Source: DASVWZ01 sp963708575 (GTDB lineage: Bacteria; Acidobacteriota; Terriglobia; Terriglobales; Acidobacteriaceae). Taken from it: a stretch of DNA of 64,000 nucleotides. The notes under the pieces were generated by a model. It searched no databases. It saw only the letters and a program-made list of their open reading frames with translations, and was not told the origin of the DNA. A program made the position numbers and the translations under genes. Location of the stretch: contig CAVPTB010000003.1 of NCBI GenBank assembly GCA_963708575.1, forward strand, positions 558,001-622,000, given 5' to 3'. Shown here piece by piece: positions 16,662-26,092 of this stretch. Within the stretch, counting starts at the first letter, position 1, and the number at the start of each line of letters is the position of its first letter.

Positions 16662-17159
16662 CTATTTGCGAATCTCCAGCGCAACCCAGATCGGCTCATC
16701 TTCGTACTGCAGGGGTATCTGGATTGAATCCTTCCCCACAACCGGCCGCACCACGCGATAATCTGTTCCTTCGATGATGGTGGGAACGGTCAGCATGCAC
16801 TTCGCGCCGTACCCGATCTTCGCCTTGAAGTCCCCCGCGTTGATGTTGCAGATCTCGCCAACCGCATCTTGGTGGTGTTCGGCTGCCTGATCGCAAGGAA
16901 TCGCCAGCATTTGCGAGGCGATCTTGATGGCTGTGTTTCTCGAGCAGCGCAGGCTGTAGATCCCGCGGAAAGCTCCGGCAATCCCGATCACGCCGGTGAC
17001 TTCGCCGATGATTGGCACTGATGGGTGCGCCGGCTGGAGATCAACTCTGACCATCATCGAGAACACTTCGATGGTGGAAGCAACCAGGATTTTCGGCCAT
17101 AGTTCGCGGGGCACTTCCGCGGTCGTGTTAAGTTCGTGCGCGGGTCGGCTTGGTGACAT
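16662..17159 (-). CDS. CheX-like chemotaxis phosphatase domain protein
   Basis: A 165-residue single-domain protein of the CheX/CheC family. The signature is DAVGEICNINAGDFKAKI near residues 95-112, with the ExxN pair that places a nucleophilic water against phospho-CheY-type receivers. FRGIYSLRCSRNTAIKIASQML precedes it. It would dephosphorylate a response regulator, but no chemotaxis gene is in the window, so the partner could be any REC protein. The ATG at 17159 is used; a TTG at 17171 would add four residues. It lies between rpmA and obgE on the opposite strand. Confidence 0.78.
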   Translation of the reverse strand: MSPSRPAHELNTTAEVPRELWPKILVASTIEVFSMMVRVDLQPAHPSVPIIGEVTGVIGIAGAFRGIYSLRCSRNTAIKIASQMLAIPCDQAAEHHQDAVGEICNINAGDFKAKIGYGAKCMLTVPTIIEGTDYRVVRPVVGKDSIQIPLQYEDEPIWVALEIRK

Positions 17160-17234
17160 AGTTTCAGGCAACGGGCCTGAGGGGTTTCATCGGCAAAGTC
17201 TGCAGAACACTTTAACGATGTAGACGCCGCCTTC

Positions 17235-17266
17235 CTGACTGTGCCGTAAGTAACCGCTATACTTAC
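17235..17266 (+). promoter_or_regulatory. obgE promoter with a 6-bp inverted repeat
   Basis: CTGACT (17235-17240), 17 bases, TATACT (17258-17263) form a promoter starting transcription near 17270. GTAAGT (17246-17251) and ACTTAC (17261-17266) form an inverted repeat overlapping the -10 box, a possible repressor site. Confidence 0.55.
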
Positions 17267-17314
17267 AGAGCAAGGTTTGTGCCGAGCGAGCGGTTCCATC
17301 CGCCGAAAGCGTCC

Positions 17315-18376
17315 ATGTTCATTGATGAGGCAATAATCCGCGTAAAGGCTGGCGACGGTGGCAATGGCTGCCTGGCGTTCCGCCGCGAAAAATTCGTGCC
17401 CCGCGGAGGTCCTTCCGGCGGTGACGGCGGTCGTGGCGGGGACGTCATCATGGAGTCCAGCGAGCGCCACAATACCCTGGTGCACTTCCGCTTCAACCCC
17501 GAATACAAGGCCCAGCGCGGACGTCACGGCGAAGGCTCCAATTGCACCGGGAAAGAAGGCGTGGATGTGCTGCTGAAAGTTCCTGTCGGCACGCTGGTTT
17601 ACGATGCCGACACTAACGTCCTGGTGCACGATTTCTCCAAGCCCGACGAGCGCGTGGTGGTTGCGCAAGGCGGACGCGGCGGTCGGGGCAACGCCCGCTT
17701 CGCAACGTCTACTCACCAGGCGCCACGCGAGCACGAAGACGGGCGACCCGGCGAAGAGCGTACCTTTCGTCTGGAACTGAAGCTTCTCGCCGACGTCGGC
17801 CTCGTCGGATTTCCCAATGTCGGTAAGTCCACGTTGATCTCGCGGATTTCTGCGGCGCGTCCCAAGATCGCCGACTATCCGTTCACCACACTGCAGCCGA
17901 ACCTGGGCGTGGTTGCCGTCGGAGACACCAAAAAAGACGAGCGCAGCTTCACCGTCGCCGACATTCCCGGGCTGATCGAAGGCGCGCACATGGGCGCTGG
18001 ACTCGGCATGCAATTCCTGCGGCACATCGAACGCACTCGCCTGCTGGTGCATCTGGTCGACGTTTCGGACGGCAGCGGACGGCCCGATCCGGTGAAAGAC
18101 GTCGAAGTCATCGCCGGCGAACTCGCGAACTTTGGTGCTGGACTGGATATCAAGCCGACGATCTTGGTGGCGTCCAAGATCGACGTGGCCAACAAAGACA
18201 AGCTCGCTAAGCTGAAGCGCTACGCCAAGAAGCAGGCCCTCGATCTCTACGCCATCTCCGCCGTGACGGGCAAAGGAATCGAAGAGCTGAAGTTCGCCAT
18301 GGCCGACAAGCTGGACCAGCTCAGGGAAGCCGAGAGCGCTAAATCGGAACCTGTCGATAGGTCAAACTTGGTCTAG
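17315..18376 (+). CDS. obgE: GTPase Obg
   Basis: Obg is an essential GTPase linked to 50S ribosome maturation and stress signalling. From ATG 17315 the protein is 353 residues. The glycine-rich OBG fold occupies 1-158 (MFIDEAIIRVKAGDGGNGC, RGGPSGGDGGRGGDVI). The GTPase domain has the P-loop GFPNVGKST, the switch YPFTTLQPNLGVV, DIPGLIEGAH, a diverged NKxD motif (ASKIDV) and the SAVTGKG motif. It lacks the OCT domain of some Gram-positive Obg proteins. The start at MFIDEAI is the conserved one; the frame upstream to 17279 is non-homologous. It has its own promoter. Confidence 0.97.
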   Translation: MFIDEAIIRVKAGDGGNGCLAFRREKFVPRGGPSGGDGGRGGDVIMESSERHNTLVHFRFNPEYKAQRGRHGEGSNCTGKEGVDVLLKVPVGTLVYDADTNVLVHDFSKPDERVVVAQGGRGGRGNARFATSTHQAPREHEDGRPGEERTFRLELKLLADVGLVGFPNVGKSTLISRISAARPKIADYPFTTLQPNLGVVAVGDTKKDERSFTVADIPGLIEGAHMGAGLGMQFLRHIERTRLLVHLVDVSDGSGRPDPVKDVEVIAGELANFGAGLDIKPTILVASKIDVANKDKLAKLKRYAKKQALDLYAISAVTGKGIEELKFAMADKLDQLREAESAKSEPVDRSNLV

Positions 18377-18626
18377 CGGATCCTCACTTTAAGCTCTCCT
18401 CATAGGCCGAAGGTCTCCCCCAACGCCCCATAAACCCATTCGTTGTCGCGAATATTTCACTTGACCGCATGTAAGACCTATGTGAACATTGGCCGCTTTT
18501 TCCCCCGAAATCGCACGGACGTCCTCTTGGGGAGGAAAATCCCACTAGCACATGGCAATTCATTTCAGGTACGACTGAATTCCCAGAAAGTGAAAGAGCG
18601 CGCGCAACAAAGGAGAGGAGGATCCC

Positions 18627-20804
18627 ATGAGAAGTCGAGGAAAAGTGAGGCTGTGCTCAGTAGTTGGGCTTTTGATTACGATGGTGGTCGGCTGCTTGAC
18701 GCTTGCAAGGGCTAGTTCCGATTTTTCGGTTCCGCCCGGACGGCAACCTTTGCCCTTGAACGTCACGGTTGGTCCTGACAAGAATTTGTGGTTCACCGAA
18801 CTAACTGGGGAAAAAATTGGACGTGTCACCACTTCTGGAACAATCAGCGAATTTGCCCTGTCGGGTTTGCAAGGCGCCACGGGGATAGTCGCCGGGCCCG
18901 ATGGCAATATCTGGTTTACCGATCAGCTCACCGGCAAGATCGAACACGTGAACACAACCGGAGGCCAGCTCAAAAAATTCTCGCTACCTGCGGGCAGCTA
19001 TCCGCAAGGAATCACGGTTGGTCCCGACGGAAACTTCTGGTTTGTGGATCAAAAACAGAATGGCGTATTTGCGATTGGGAAAATATCGCCGGCGGGTAAT
19101 ATCACAGAATTCGCCACGAAAATCAATGCTGGACCGATCCAGCCCTTTGCTGCCAATGGGTACGCGCAAATCGTTGCCGGACCGGATGGCAACCTGTGGT
19201 TTGTCAATCCGCAACTCGGGAATCTCGGCACGTTCCTTGTGGGAAGGATCACAACCGCAGGGACGATAACCACTTTTTCGCTCGCTGATAGCCCGCAAGG
19301 AATCTGTGCGGGTGCGGACGGGAACCTCTGGGTGGTTGAATCCGCGCATGTCGCAAAGATCACGACTGGCGGCGCGGAAACAGAGTACGCATTGAGTCGT
19401 GGCGGCGGCTTCAGTGGAATCACGCCTGGTCCGGATGGGAATGTCTGGTTCACCGAACTGGGTCACGATGTCGGCTATGTAACCCCGACTGGAGTGGTGA
19501 CAGAATTCGCGCCCAGAACCTTTCTTTCCATTTATTACATGTATGGAATCGTGGCTGGTCCGGACGGCGCGCTTTGGTTGACTGGGTCTGTGACCGGGAA
19601 CCTGGGCCGGCTGACGACCAGCGGTCAATTGACGAATGAATATCAACTCAACGATGGTTCGACTCCAGTGTGGAATGCGCTGGGTTCTGACGGGGCTGTC
19701 TGGTTCACCGAACTCACCAACAATAAAATCGGACGGATTGACACCTCAGGAAATGTGAGCTCTTACTCGATTCCCGCTCAAAATGCCGGGCTGCAAGGCA
19801 TCGCTGCAGGAAGTGATGGCAATTTGTGGTTTCTGGAAAATCTGGGGAATAATGTCGCCAAGATAACGCCTTCGGGGACTGTGACAGAATATTCCCTCGG
19901 CCAAACTTTCCAAGGCGTGTTCGGCATTACAGAGGGCCCGGATGGCAATGTGTGGTTTGGCGAGTACATAAGCAACAATATTGCTAAAGTTACACCGTCA
20001 GGTGCAATTACCACCTACTCGGTTCCCACACAGAGTGCGTCTCCCATCATGATCACCGCCGGTCCCGATGGAAACGTATGGTTTTCTGAGAATGCAGTCA
20101 GCCAAATTGGCAAGATCGATCCGAACACCGGTACGATCACCGAATATCCGATCGGCGCAGGAAAATCCCCCGGCGCAATTTCTCGCGGATCCGATGGCAA
20201 CATTTGGTTTCTGGAAAACACCGCTAGCAGCGCGGTGGGAGTCATGAGCACGTCGGGTCAACTGCTTCATGAGTACGCATTGCCCTTCCAAAATTTCCCC
20301 CAAGGTTTGGTTCTGGGTAATGATGGTGCGCTGTGGGTGGGACAGAATTTCCCCAATGCAGTCGGCCGCATCACTACCGCGGGCGTCGTAAGTTCCGTGC
20401 CCATCACCGTGACCAACTGCACGCCTAATGATCTGGTTGTCGGCTCCGACGGAAAACTGTGGGTGACAGATCCCGCGTCGGGTGACATAAGCCGTCTTAG
20501 CGCGATTGGCGGAACCGGGAATAACATCAAAGGCGTACACAACAAGGCTCTTAAAGGAAAGGTGGCCAAGTTTGTGGATGGAACGCCCTCAGCCAACGCA
20601 ACCGATTTCACCGCTTCCATCAATTGGGGCGACGGCAGTAAGCCGTCCGCAGGAACGGTTGCGGGTCCAACGGGCGGCCCCTTTACCGTCAGCGGAAGTC
20701 ATACCTATACCCAAGCGGGTGATTTCAAGGTGAAGGTCACGCTGCACGACACGGTCGACAACTCCAACTATCAGGCGAAACCGGGGAAGGCAACGGTGAA
20801 ATAA
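18627..20804 (+). CDS. Secreted 14-blade propeller protein (Vgb/streptogramin-lyase-like) with C-terminal PKD-like domain
   Basis: A 725-residue exported protein. The N-terminus (LLITMVVGCLTLARASSD) is a signal peptide and may include a lipobox ending at Cys. Fourteen copies of the motif G-x-D-G-x-x-W-[FVL] occur at roughly 42-residue intervals between about residues 48 and 620. This corresponds to two seven-bladed propellers of the virginiamycin B lyase (Vgb) type. Residues from about 635 form an Ig-like PKD domain (SINWGDGSKP, SHTYTQAGDFKVKVTL). Vgb itself opens streptogramin B rings; in long secreted relatives the function is mostly unknown and binding of polymers or surfaces is equally likely. 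CGGAGG-like GGAGAGGAGG precedes the ATG. It converges with the amidase gene, 11 bases apart. Confidence 0.82.
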   Translation: MRSRGKVRLCSVVGLLITMVVGCLTLARASSDFSVPPGRQPLPLNVTVGPDKNLWFTELTGEKIGRVTTSGTISEFALSGLQGATGIVAGPDGNIWFTDQLTGKIEHVNTTGGQLKKFSLPAGSYPQGITVGPDGNFWFVDQKQNGVFAIGKISPAGNITEFATKINAGPIQPFAANGYAQIVAGPDGNLWFVNPQLGNLGTFLVGRITTAGTITTFSLADSPQGICAGADGNLWVVESAHVAKITTGGAETEYALSRGGGFSGITPGPDGNVWFTELGHDVGYVTPTGVVTEFAPRTFLSIYYMYGIVAGPDGALWLTGSVTGNLGRLTTSGQLTNEYQLNDGSTPVWNALGSDGAVWFTELTNNKIGRIDTSGNVSSYSIPAQNAGLQGIAAGSDGNLWFLENLGNNVAKITPSGTVTEYSLGQTFQGVFGITEGPDGNVWFGEYISNNIAKVTPSGAITTYSVPTQSASPIMITAGPDGNVWFSENAVSQIGKIDPNTGTITEYPIGAGKSPGAISRGSDGNIWFLENTASSAVGVMSTSGQLLHEYALPFQNFPQGLVLGNDGALWVGQNFPNAVGRITTAGVVSSVPITVTNCTPNDLVVGSDGKLWVTDPASGDISRLSAIGGTGNNIKGVHNKALKGKVAKFVDGTPSANATDFTASINWGDGSKPSAGTVAGPTGGPFTVSGSHTYTQAGDFKVKVTLHDTVDNSNYQAKPGKATVK

Positions 20805-20815
20805 GGGATAACTGC

Positions 20816-22609
20816 TCAGAATCCTGGTGGTCTCTCGCTTACCACGTTGAGGCTTCTCTCCATCGCTATCCCCAGTTCCCCTAACCTGCCTTCGTCAAAG
20901 AGGCGGCCGATCAGGGTAACGCCATGCGGGACTCGGCGCGGCGTGGCGAACGTGGGTAGCGGATGATTGGGATCGGGGGCCCAGTCGGTGCGAGCGCGGG
21001 AGACTTCAACGAATCCGGCGCGCAGAGTGAGAGAAGGATGTCCGGTGAAGTTGGTGATGGTCAGCATCTCGTCACGGAGCGACGGCACGAGCAGCACATC
21101 CACCTCGGAGAAGACTCGTGCCATCTCCATTGCTACTTTGCGTCGAAAGCGGTCTGCCTGTACCAAGTCCACTGCAGATAGGAATCGCGCCTGGCGAAAC
21201 AGGTTTGGCCAGGCATCGGGCACCTGCATTTTCAGCTGATCGATATCGTGGCTAAGCGTGAGTTCTTCGAACGCGGCGGCGGCTTCGGCGAACAGGATCA
21301 GGCCGAGCGATCCGTAGGGCCAGTCGGGAATCGAGACCTCAACCGGAACCGTGCCAAGCTGTTGCAGAACCTGCAAGGCATGGCGATCGACGTCGGTGGC
21401 GGGCCTTTCTTTCATCCAGGCAGGGAAGTAGCCGACGCGTAAATCCTTGATCGGGGCGGCGGAATCGAAGTCGAGATGGCTAGGAACGCTGGCCACATCG
21501 CCCGAGTCCGGTCCAGAAATAGCATGCAGCACAAGCAGCGCGTCTTCTACGGTACGGGTCATGGGTCCCAGTTTGTCGAGAGACCAGCACAGGGTCATGG
21601 CCCCGGTGCGGGGAACACGGCCGTAAGTAGGGCGAAGTCCGGTGACTCCGCAACGCATGGAAGGGCTGACGATGCTGCCTCCAGTTTCGCTGCCGATGGC
21701 AAAGCCCACAAGACCAGCAGCAGTGGCGGCCCCGGGCCCCGCACTTGATCCAGAAGAGCCTTCTTCGGGGAGCCAGGGATTCATTGTCTGGCCTCCGAAC
21801 CATACATCGTTGAGCGCCAAGGCTCCCAAACTCAGCTTGGCAACCAATATGGCACCAGCATCGTTTAGGCGCCGGACGACCGTAGCGTCGTCTTTAGGTA
21901 TGCGATCGCGGAAAGGTTCAGCTCCATAGGTCGTCGGAATTCCCGCGGTGTCGAGAAGATCCTTGACCCCGTACGGAATGCCATGCAGCGGGCCGCGATA
22001 GTGACCAGAGGCGATTTCCGTGTCGGCCTGCTTCGCCCGTTGCAGCGCATGATCGCTGGTAATCGTGATGGCGCAGCGCAACTGCGGATTGAAGCGTTCG
22101 AGGCGGGCCAGATAAATGCGAGTCAAGCGTTCTGAGGTGAGTTGGCGGGTTTCGATCCAGCGGGAGAGTTGGGTGACCGGCGCGAATGCGATGTCTTCAT
22201 CGCGAGCCGGAAGCGGGCCCGGATCCGTGTTGCTGCGCACGAATCGATCTCGCTCGGCAGAGGCTTTCTCTCCGGGAAGAACCGGATTCCATTGCGACGC
22301 CGGCGCCAACGTCGATTCGAGTGCAACCTTGCGCGGGCCGACTCGGCGCTCGTACAGCGGCGCCATCGACTTCCGCCAGTTTCCCGCGACTTCGGTGCGA
22401 TCGGGGGCGGTCAGCGTTACTTGAACTAACTTCTCAGCTTCGGCAAAGGTGGTCGTCGTGACCTCAGGGCCGACGTCGGGTCCGGTGCCGAATGCCGACG
22501 GCGATCCGGGCGGCAGTTCGTTCGATACCTGGGCGTGAGCGAAATAGGACAGCCCCCCGAGAAGGCTGAGTGAGGTGGCAGCGAGAAATTCTCTGCGGGA
22601 CGGCGACAT
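20816..22609 (-). CDS. Tat-exported amidase (amidase signature family)
   Basis: A 597-residue hydrolase. It opens with a twin-arginine signal (SPSRREFLAATSLSLLGG) ending near AHAQ. After an unusual N-terminal region of about 110 residues, the amidase signature domain follows. The Ser-cisSer-Lys triad is recognisable: Lys in HGIPYGVKDLLDTAG, the cis-Ser in the GSSGSSAGPGAA loop and the nucleophile region IGSETGGSIVSP. Family members hydrolyse amides or act in GatCAB; a Tat signal excludes GatA, so this is a periplasmic amidase of unknown substrate. The ATG at 22609 is supported by GAGGAGGAAGC directly upstream. Confidence 0.9.
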   Translation of the reverse strand: MSPSRREFLAATSLSLLGGLSYFAHAQVSNELPPGSPSAFGTGPDVGPEVTTTTFAEAEKLVQVTLTAPDRTEVAGNWRKSMAPLYERRVGPRKVALESTLAPASQWNPVLPGEKASAERDRFVRSNTDPGPLPARDEDIAFAPVTQLSRWIETRQLTSERLTRIYLARLERFNPQLRCAITITSDHALQRAKQADTEIASGHYRGPLHGIPYGVKDLLDTAGIPTTYGAEPFRDRIPKDDATVVRRLNDAGAILVAKLSLGALALNDVWFGGQTMNPWLPEEGSSGSSAGPGAATAAGLVGFAIGSETGGSIVSPSMRCGVTGLRPTYGRVPRTGAMTLCWSLDKLGPMTRTVEDALLVLHAISGPDSGDVASVPSHLDFDSAAPIKDLRVGYFPAWMKERPATDVDRHALQVLQQLGTVPVEVSIPDWPYGSLGLILFAEAAAAFEELTLSHDIDQLKMQVPDAWPNLFRQARFLSAVDLVQADRFRRKVAMEMARVFSEVDVLLVPSLRDEMLTITNFTGHPSLTLRAGFVEVSRARTDWAPDPNHPLPTFATPRRVPHGVTLIGRLFDEGRLGELGIAMERSLNVVSERPPGF

Positions 22610-22687
22610 GCTTCCTCCTCCGAATCGGTAATTGTAGCCGGGAGGCGGCTCGAAGGTTGTCGCCGAGCGGAAACAACGAGATTGCAC

Positions 22688-22871
22688 AGCGGACGAGCAC
22701 GCCCACGTTCTACAGCGACCTCTCTAGAGGTGCCCTATTGTGAATCTTCCGTGACCGTATTGTTTCGATCCTGTGAATTCGCATGTTTGGCGCCGTTTGT
22801 GAGGACAGGAAGAAGATGCTTGCGAATATAATCCTGCCGAAATCGTCACAGAATAATTCTGGAGGCTTCCT
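22688..22871. promoter_or_regulatory. Divergent promoter region, amidase / Big2 lipoprotein
   Basis: A perfect TATAAT (22827-22832) lies 40 bases before the lipoprotein start, with a weak AGGACA about 19 bases upstream. A 6-bp palindrome ACCTCT-CT-AGAGGT (22718-22731) is placed near the amidase side and could bind a repressor. Confidence 0.4.
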
Positions 22872-23489
22872 TTGCGACGCGCCATTCTGCCGCTCTTTCT
22901 TTTTCTTACTTTCGTTCTTGCCGGTTGTGGAGGTTCGTCCAAGTCCTCGGTGAATAACAATCCGGGAGTCTTTGTCTCGGTGCTTCCGGCTGCGCCAACT
23001 CTAACGGTAGGCGATCCGCTCCAGCTTCAGGTCGTGCCTAGCCCGTATGGAAATAATCTGGTGCCGACCCCCACCGGCACCTGGGCATCGTCCGATACGA
23101 CCGTAGTCACGGTAAGTTCGGGCGGTCTGCTGTTTGGTATTGCCCAAGGATCCGCAACGGTCACGTTTTTGTGCTCTTCCTGTCCGTCGGTTGACGTTCC
23201 CGTCACCGTCAATCCCCGGGCGTCGTCACTGGCCATCACGCCCAGCAACGCAACCATCAATGCCGGCAGTTCATTTCAATTTGCGGCGAACGGAATTGTA
23301 AATGGCAAACAGCAAGATTTGACCAATGTAGGGCTCTGGAGCATCGACAACTCGCTGGGCGGAGCAGCCTCGATAACCGGCGGACTGCTGACTACAGACA
23401 CCGGCGCGGTCTCGACACAGACTGTCATTCAGGTCACAGTCACGTACGGAGGCTTGAAGGCGACAGTGCCTGTCTTCGTCAATCCGTGA
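22872..23489 (+). CDS. Lipoprotein with bacterial Ig-like (Big2) domains
   Basis: A 205-residue lipoprotein. The signal peptide ends in a lipobox (LTFVLAGCGGSSKS, Cys19). Two Ig-like Big2 repeats follow: one around residues 35-115 (PTLTVGDPLQLQV, TWASSDTTVVTVSSGGLLFGIAQGSATV) and one at 118-205 (SSLAITPSNATINAGSSFQF). Such domains mediate adhesion or act as spacers on the surface. It starts with TTG, supported by TGGAGG six bases upstream. Confidence 0.83.
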   Translation: MRRAILPLFLFLTFVLAGCGGSSKSSVNNNPGVFVSVLPAAPTLTVGDPLQLQVVPSPYGNNLVPTPTGTWASSDTTVVTVSSGGLLFGIAQGSATVTFLCSSCPSVDVPVTVNPRASSLAITPSNATINAGSSFQFAANGIVNGKQQDLTNVGLWSIDNSLGGAASITGGLLTTDTGAVSTQTVIQVTVTYGGLKATVPVFVNP

Positions 23490-23550
23490 TCTTAACTTGC
23501 GCATCCTTGGATCGAGCCTTCGCTCTTGGGCGTCAGTTTAGGATGTTCAT

Positions 23551-23724
23551 ATGTGGTGGATACTGTTCACGGCAGTCGATCTTTACATTGGATTCGTCGT
23601 ACTGAAAGCGATGGAACCGACCGTGCCTCCGGAGAAGCACGGTCGGCTGAAGATTGTCGAGAAAGTAATTCTCATTCTGCTTGGCCTATCGGTGCTAGCT
23701 TTGGTTGCGAAACTCTTGCGTTGA
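23551..23724 (+). CDS. Small two-helix membrane protein, 57 residues
   Basis: An ATG-initiated frame encodes MWWILFTAVDLYIGFVVLKAM, a short charged loop (EPTVPPEKHGRLKIVE) and a second hydrophobic helix (KVILILLGLSVLALVAKLLR). The clean helix-loop-helix pattern and codon use argue for a real gene although no family is recognised. No strong ribosome binding site is visible (GGATG lies ten bases upstream). It sits 61 bases after the lipoprotein and could be cotranscribed with it. Confidence 0.6.
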   Translation: MWWILFTAVDLYIGFVVLKAMEPTVPPEKHGRLKIVEKVILILLGLSVLALVAKLLR

Positions 23725-23821
23725 CCACGTTGAGAGCAAGTGGCTATAGAGCGTTGGCAACGAGTCCACAAAAAATCCCGCCCAAGCAAGCCTGGACGAG
23801 ACGCTAGACAGAGTTCCAAGG

Positions 23822-26092
23822 CTACGCTTCGGGAACCTGTGCTCCATGCTGGAAGTGGTATTGCAAGATCTTCGCCGCCAGCGCCGGATGTATGGTTGAG
23901 CCCGCGGCGCTTACGGTGCGAACCACTTCGCCGCGGCATACGACTTCCGCTGCGGACAAGCCGGCAATTTCCGCAGGCAACACCAGGTTGATTTCCACTT
24001 GAACATTGGGAGCGAGAGCTTCCTCGGCACGAAATAAAAGTCCAGAGCGGCTTATATTTTCGGTGGTTCCATCGCGCCAGTCGTCACGACCAAGTTCCCG
24101 GTACTTTAAAGGCAACTGCAAATTGAAGCGTTGGGCGCGAGCGGAAGAAAGCTTGGTGCGCAGCGGAGTGAGTGGTGCTTGAGCGAGTCGAGCGGACATC
24201 GAATCCTCCAGGGGGATGGCCGTGTCGAGCACTTCGCGAACCTTAGTCCGCAGTGTCGGCAGGCTGAAGGGCTTCTGAAGCAGAATGATTCCTGCGTCCA
24301 GCATGCCATTGTGACCAATCGCGTTCTCTGTGTAGCCGGACATGTACAACGTCTTCATGTCGGGACGGCTCTGGAACATCTGATTGGCCAGTTCGCGCCC
24401 AGTCATTCCCGGCATAATGACGTCCGTCAAAAGCAGGTGAATGGGGCCTTTCTGTGCCCGGGAGATTTGTAGAGCAGCCGCTCCATCGGCGGCCTCAAGC
24501 ACGGCGTACCCCTGAAGTTCGAGATACTCGCGGGCCAGCCGGCGCACGGTGGTTTCGTCTTCTACTAACAGAATTGTTTCGTGACCGCGCACGTTGACTG
24601 GGGCTGCCACGGTTGGTTCGATAGCAGCGATCTCGCCGGCCTGGTCGACGCGCGGCAAATAGACTTTGAAGGTGGTGCCTTTTCCGGGCTCGCTGTAGAC
24701 CCAAACATAGCCGCCACTTTGCTTGATGATGCCGTAAACCGTGGAGAGCCCCAGACCCGTGCCCTTTGTCCCCTTGGTGGTGAAGAAAGGTTCGAAGATG
24801 TGATTCTGGGTATCGACGTCCATGCCCGTCCCGGTGTCGCTGATGGCGATCATCACGTACTGTCCGGGCTCGGTAGGGGCGTGCATGCGCGCATAGGTTT
24901 CGTCCAACGAGATATTCGCCGTTTCGATGGTGAGCTTGCCACCTTTCGGCATGGCGTCGCGCGCATTCACAGCGAGATTCATGATGACTTGCTCGATTTG
25001 CCCGGGATCCACTTTCACCATCCCAAGTTCGGAGCCGGGGATTACCACCAGATCGATGTCCTCGCCGATCAGGCGCGTGAGCATTTTCGAATTTTCTGTC
25101 ACCACGGCATTCAGATCGAAAACTTTCGGCATCAGCATCTGCTTGCGGCTGAAGGCAAGCAACTGGCGCGTGAGCGATGTGGCCCGGCTGGCCGCGTTCG
25201 CAATTTCCTGAGCAGGGCCGCGCACGCTTGGGTCGGAACCAATGCGCTCTAGAAGGAACTCGCAGTATCCGGAAATGACCATCAGCAGATTATTGAAGTC
25301 GTGGGCAATGCCTCCGGCGAGGCGCCCGACCGCTTCCATTTTTTGCGCCTGCCGTAGTTGGAGCTCGAGCGCGCGACGCTCGGTTACATCTTCGGCGAAA
25401 AGTTCGAAGAAGGTCTTGTCACGCTCATCGCGAATTTTGCGCCCTGAGAGTCTGACCGTGATGGTACTCCCATCTTTGCGATTCCAGTCGGCCACGAGAT
25501 TGTTGAAGCGTTGCAAGGCGCGGAAACTATCAGCCACCATGAACCACTGTTGCGAGTCAGCGTAAAGATTGGCCAGATTGCTTCCGACCAGGTCCTGATG
25601 CGAGTCGTAGCCCAGCAAAGTGACTAAGGCGGGATTCGCGCTCAGCAGGATGCCGGCCGCGTCGCAGCGGCAAATTCCGTAGGGAGCGTTTGTGACTAAC
25701 GAGCGGAAGTTGACCTCGGAACGCCGCAAACCTTCCTGGGCTGAACGTAGAGCGGCATTAAAAGAGCAGATCAGCAGTGCCACAAATACGAAGAGAATGA
25801 GATGTATGATGGCTTTGCGATAATCAGCTTGGGTGCGTCCGGGGGCGAGGGAAAAATACGCGCTCACCGTGAGCGCGAAAGAGGTGGCAACCAGGCCCGG
25901 TTTCCACCCGCCATACCAGGCGCTGACCATGATGGCTACGGCGAAGACGACGAGGCGGCTCTCCACCACGTCGGAAAGCATGAGAGCTGGTATCAGCGCG
26001 AGGATAATGCTGAGTACAGCGACACCGTACCGGAGGATGGGGGCCCGGCCCGGGGAGATACGTCTGCGGAGAAGGGGGAGCTTCGCTCGCAT
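23822..26092 (-). CDS. Hybrid sensor histidine kinase / response regulator with C-terminal PilZ domain
   Basis: A 756-residue sensor. Residues 18-112 are a DUF4118-like membrane module with four helices. A PAS domain spans about 120-240. HisKA is at 248-320 with His264 in GGIAHDFNNLL. HATPase_c is at 365-480 (NLAVNARDAM, DTGTGMD, GTGLGLS). A receiver is at 505-625 with Asp557 in LLLTDVIMPGM. A PilZ-like domain is at about 650-750 (ENISRSGLLF resembles the N-x-S-x-x-G part of the c-di-GMP-binding motif). The kinase should phosphorylate its own receiver and may pass the signal on, with PilZ adding c-di-GMP sensing. No cognate regulator is adjacent. Confidence 0.9.
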   Translation of the reverse strand: MRAKLPLLRRRISPGRAPILRYGVAVLSIILALIPALMLSDVVESRLVVFAVAIMVSAWYGGWKPGLVATSFALTVSAYFSLAPGRTQADYRKAIIHLILFVFVALLICSFNAALRSAQEGLRRSEVNFRSLVTNAPYGICRCDAAGILLSANPALVTLLGYDSHQDLVGSNLANLYADSQQWFMVADSFRALQRFNNLVADWNRKDGSTITVRLSGRKIRDERDKTFFELFAEDVTERRALELQLRQAQKMEAVGRLAGGIAHDFNNLLMVISGYCEFLLERIGSDPSVRGPAQEIANAASRATSLTRQLLAFSRKQMLMPKVFDLNAVVTENSKMLTRLIGEDIDLVVIPGSELGMVKVDPGQIEQVIMNLAVNARDAMPKGGKLTIETANISLDETYARMHAPTEPGQYVMIAISDTGTGMDVDTQNHIFEPFFTTKGTKGTGLGLSTVYGIIKQSGGYVWVYSEPGKGTTFKVYLPRVDQAGEIAAIEPTVAAPVNVRGHETILLVEDETTVRRLAREYLELQGYAVLEAADGAAALQISRAQKGPIHLLLTDVIMPGMTGRELANQMFQSRPDMKTLYMSGYTENAIGHNGMLDAGIILLQKPFSLPTLRTKVREVLDTAIPLEDSMSARLAQAPLTPLRTKLSSARAQRFNLQLPLKYRELGRDDWRDGTTENISRSGLLFRAEEALAPNVQVEINLVLPAEIAGLSAAEVVCRGEVVRTVSAAGSTIHPALAAKILQYHFQHGAQVPEA

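Noticed and set aside
18627..20804. Calling the propeller protein an antibiotic-resistance streptogramin lyase
   Set aside because: Length, tandem propellers and PKD domain differ from Vgb; blade motifs alone do not show lyase activity.
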